Assembly: GCA_035506435.1 (NCBI GenBank)
Contig: DATJPK010000101.1
Span: 1 to 6,128 of the forward strand
From: JACTUA01 sp035506435
GTDB lineage: Archaea > Halobacteriota > Methanomicrobia > Methanomicrobiales > JACTUA01
Direction of reading: 5' to 3'
Length of the DNA stretch: 6,128 bases
Below are positions 5,726 to 6,128 of this stretch, piece after piece; position 1 is the first letter of the stretch; every line of letters begins with the position of its first letter. The notes below the pieces were generated by a model, which saw only the letters and a program-made list of their open reading frames with translations, was not told the origin of the DNA and did no database searches. The translations under genes and the position numbers were made by a program.

Positions 5726-6128
5726 TCACTCGAGGAGCACGAGCCCGAGCGAGACGAGGTCCCCGTGGACGATCTTCCCGTACTCGAGGTCCTTGCACGG
5801 GATGGTCGAGAACTCCCAGCCCGCGTTCTTCGCCGTGGCAAACACGTCCATCCCCGCCGCCTCCATGCTCGGCCGGACGAGGTCCATGTGCCGGCAGAGG
5901 CGCCGGATGGACTCATCGACAGTCCCAGGCTGCTCCTCGGCGACGCAGTGCTCGCAGAAGATGCAGGGGTACGGGCCGAAACCGAATGCCTTGTAGAACC
6001 CGTCGTAGAAGGCGGTCTTCTCGAGCATGTGGATGGTCGTGTGCCCCCAGAGGATCAGGTCCTTGTAGAACGGGTGGAAGTCCTCGGGGATATCCTCGGG
6101 TTTCAGGTCCTCGTGGCCGGGGAAGCCG
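5726..6128 (-). CDS. DUF2284 metal-binding protein, C-terminal part, 5' end outside window
   Basis: This is the C-terminal 133 residues of a DUF2284-family protein, a predicted metal-binding family common in methanogens and anaerobes with no established function. The frame is open to the window edge. The ATG at 6028 is internal, since 33 further in-frame codons precede it (GFPGHEDLKPEDIPEDF and onward) and the family is usually nearer 180-200 residues. The family core is clear: FYKAFGFGPYPCIFCEHC, then LCRHMDLVRPSMEAAGMDVF. The cysteines of C-x2-C-x2-C and the later LCRH are the likely metal or Fe-S ligands. The N-terminal cysteine motif expected for the family would lie upstream of the window. 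It points the same way as the nuclease operon but is separated from it by 105 bp containing that operon's own promoter, so it is probably a separate transcription unit. Confidence 0.85.
   Translation of the reverse strand, partial: GFPGHEDLKPEDIPEDFHPFYKDLILWGHTTIHMLEKTAFYDGFYKAFGFGPYPCIFCEHCVAEEQPGTVDESIRRLCRHMDLVRPSMEAAGMDVFATAKNAGWEFSTIPCKDLEYGKIVHGDLVSLGLVLLE

Noticed and set aside
1..6128. CRISPR array, tRNA or rRNA gene, insertion sequence or attachment site
   Set aside because: No spaced direct repeats, cloverleaf sequence, transposase motif or flanking repeats were seen. Nearly all bases are accounted for by protein genes.

Overview
The window is GC-rich and densely coding, and it looks archaeal. 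The best guess is a methanogen of the order Methanomicrobiales. The grounds are an archaeal-type gene mix (a THEP1-family NTPase, a DUF2284 metal-binding protein and an archaeal-style helicase plus RNase H-fold nuclease pair), ATGA start/stop overlaps, and an A/T-rich TATA-like element placed where an archaeal promoter would sit. The lineage is inferred from gene content and composition, not from a marker gene.

Layout. (1) Positions 2-1746, plus strand: the end of a tryptophan operon. It holds trpB (its 5' end lies outside the window) overlapping trpA by ATGA. (2) Positions 5620-1736, minus strand: a compact three-gene operon converging on trpA. Its order is an RNase H-fold DEDD exonuclease with a helix-hairpin-helix segment (MrfB/YprB-like), then a superfamily 2 helicase with a C-terminal cysteine cluster (MrfA/YprA-like), then a THEP1-family P-loop NTPase. 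The genes overlap by 14 bp and 4 bp, and the last one overlaps the 3' end of trpA by 11 bp. (3) Positions 5621-5725: the only intergenic gap, 105 bp. It holds a TATA-like box placed for a leaderless nuclease mRNA and a cluster of GGTCA/TGACC inverted repeats. (4) Positions 5726-6128, minus strand: the C-terminal part of a DUF2284 gene running off the window edge.

How the genes work together. TrpB and TrpA form the alpha2beta2 tryptophan synthase that makes L-tryptophan from indole-3-glycerol phosphate and serine. The minus-strand operon resembles the bacterial MrfA-MrfB helicase/exonuclease pair, which repairs mitomycin-type DNA damage. Here the order is reversed, the nuclease appears to lack a C-terminal TPR extension, and a THEP1 NTPase is translationally coupled to the helicase. 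This cassette is the most interesting part of the window. A joint role in archaeal DNA repair or defence is inference, not something the sequence proves.
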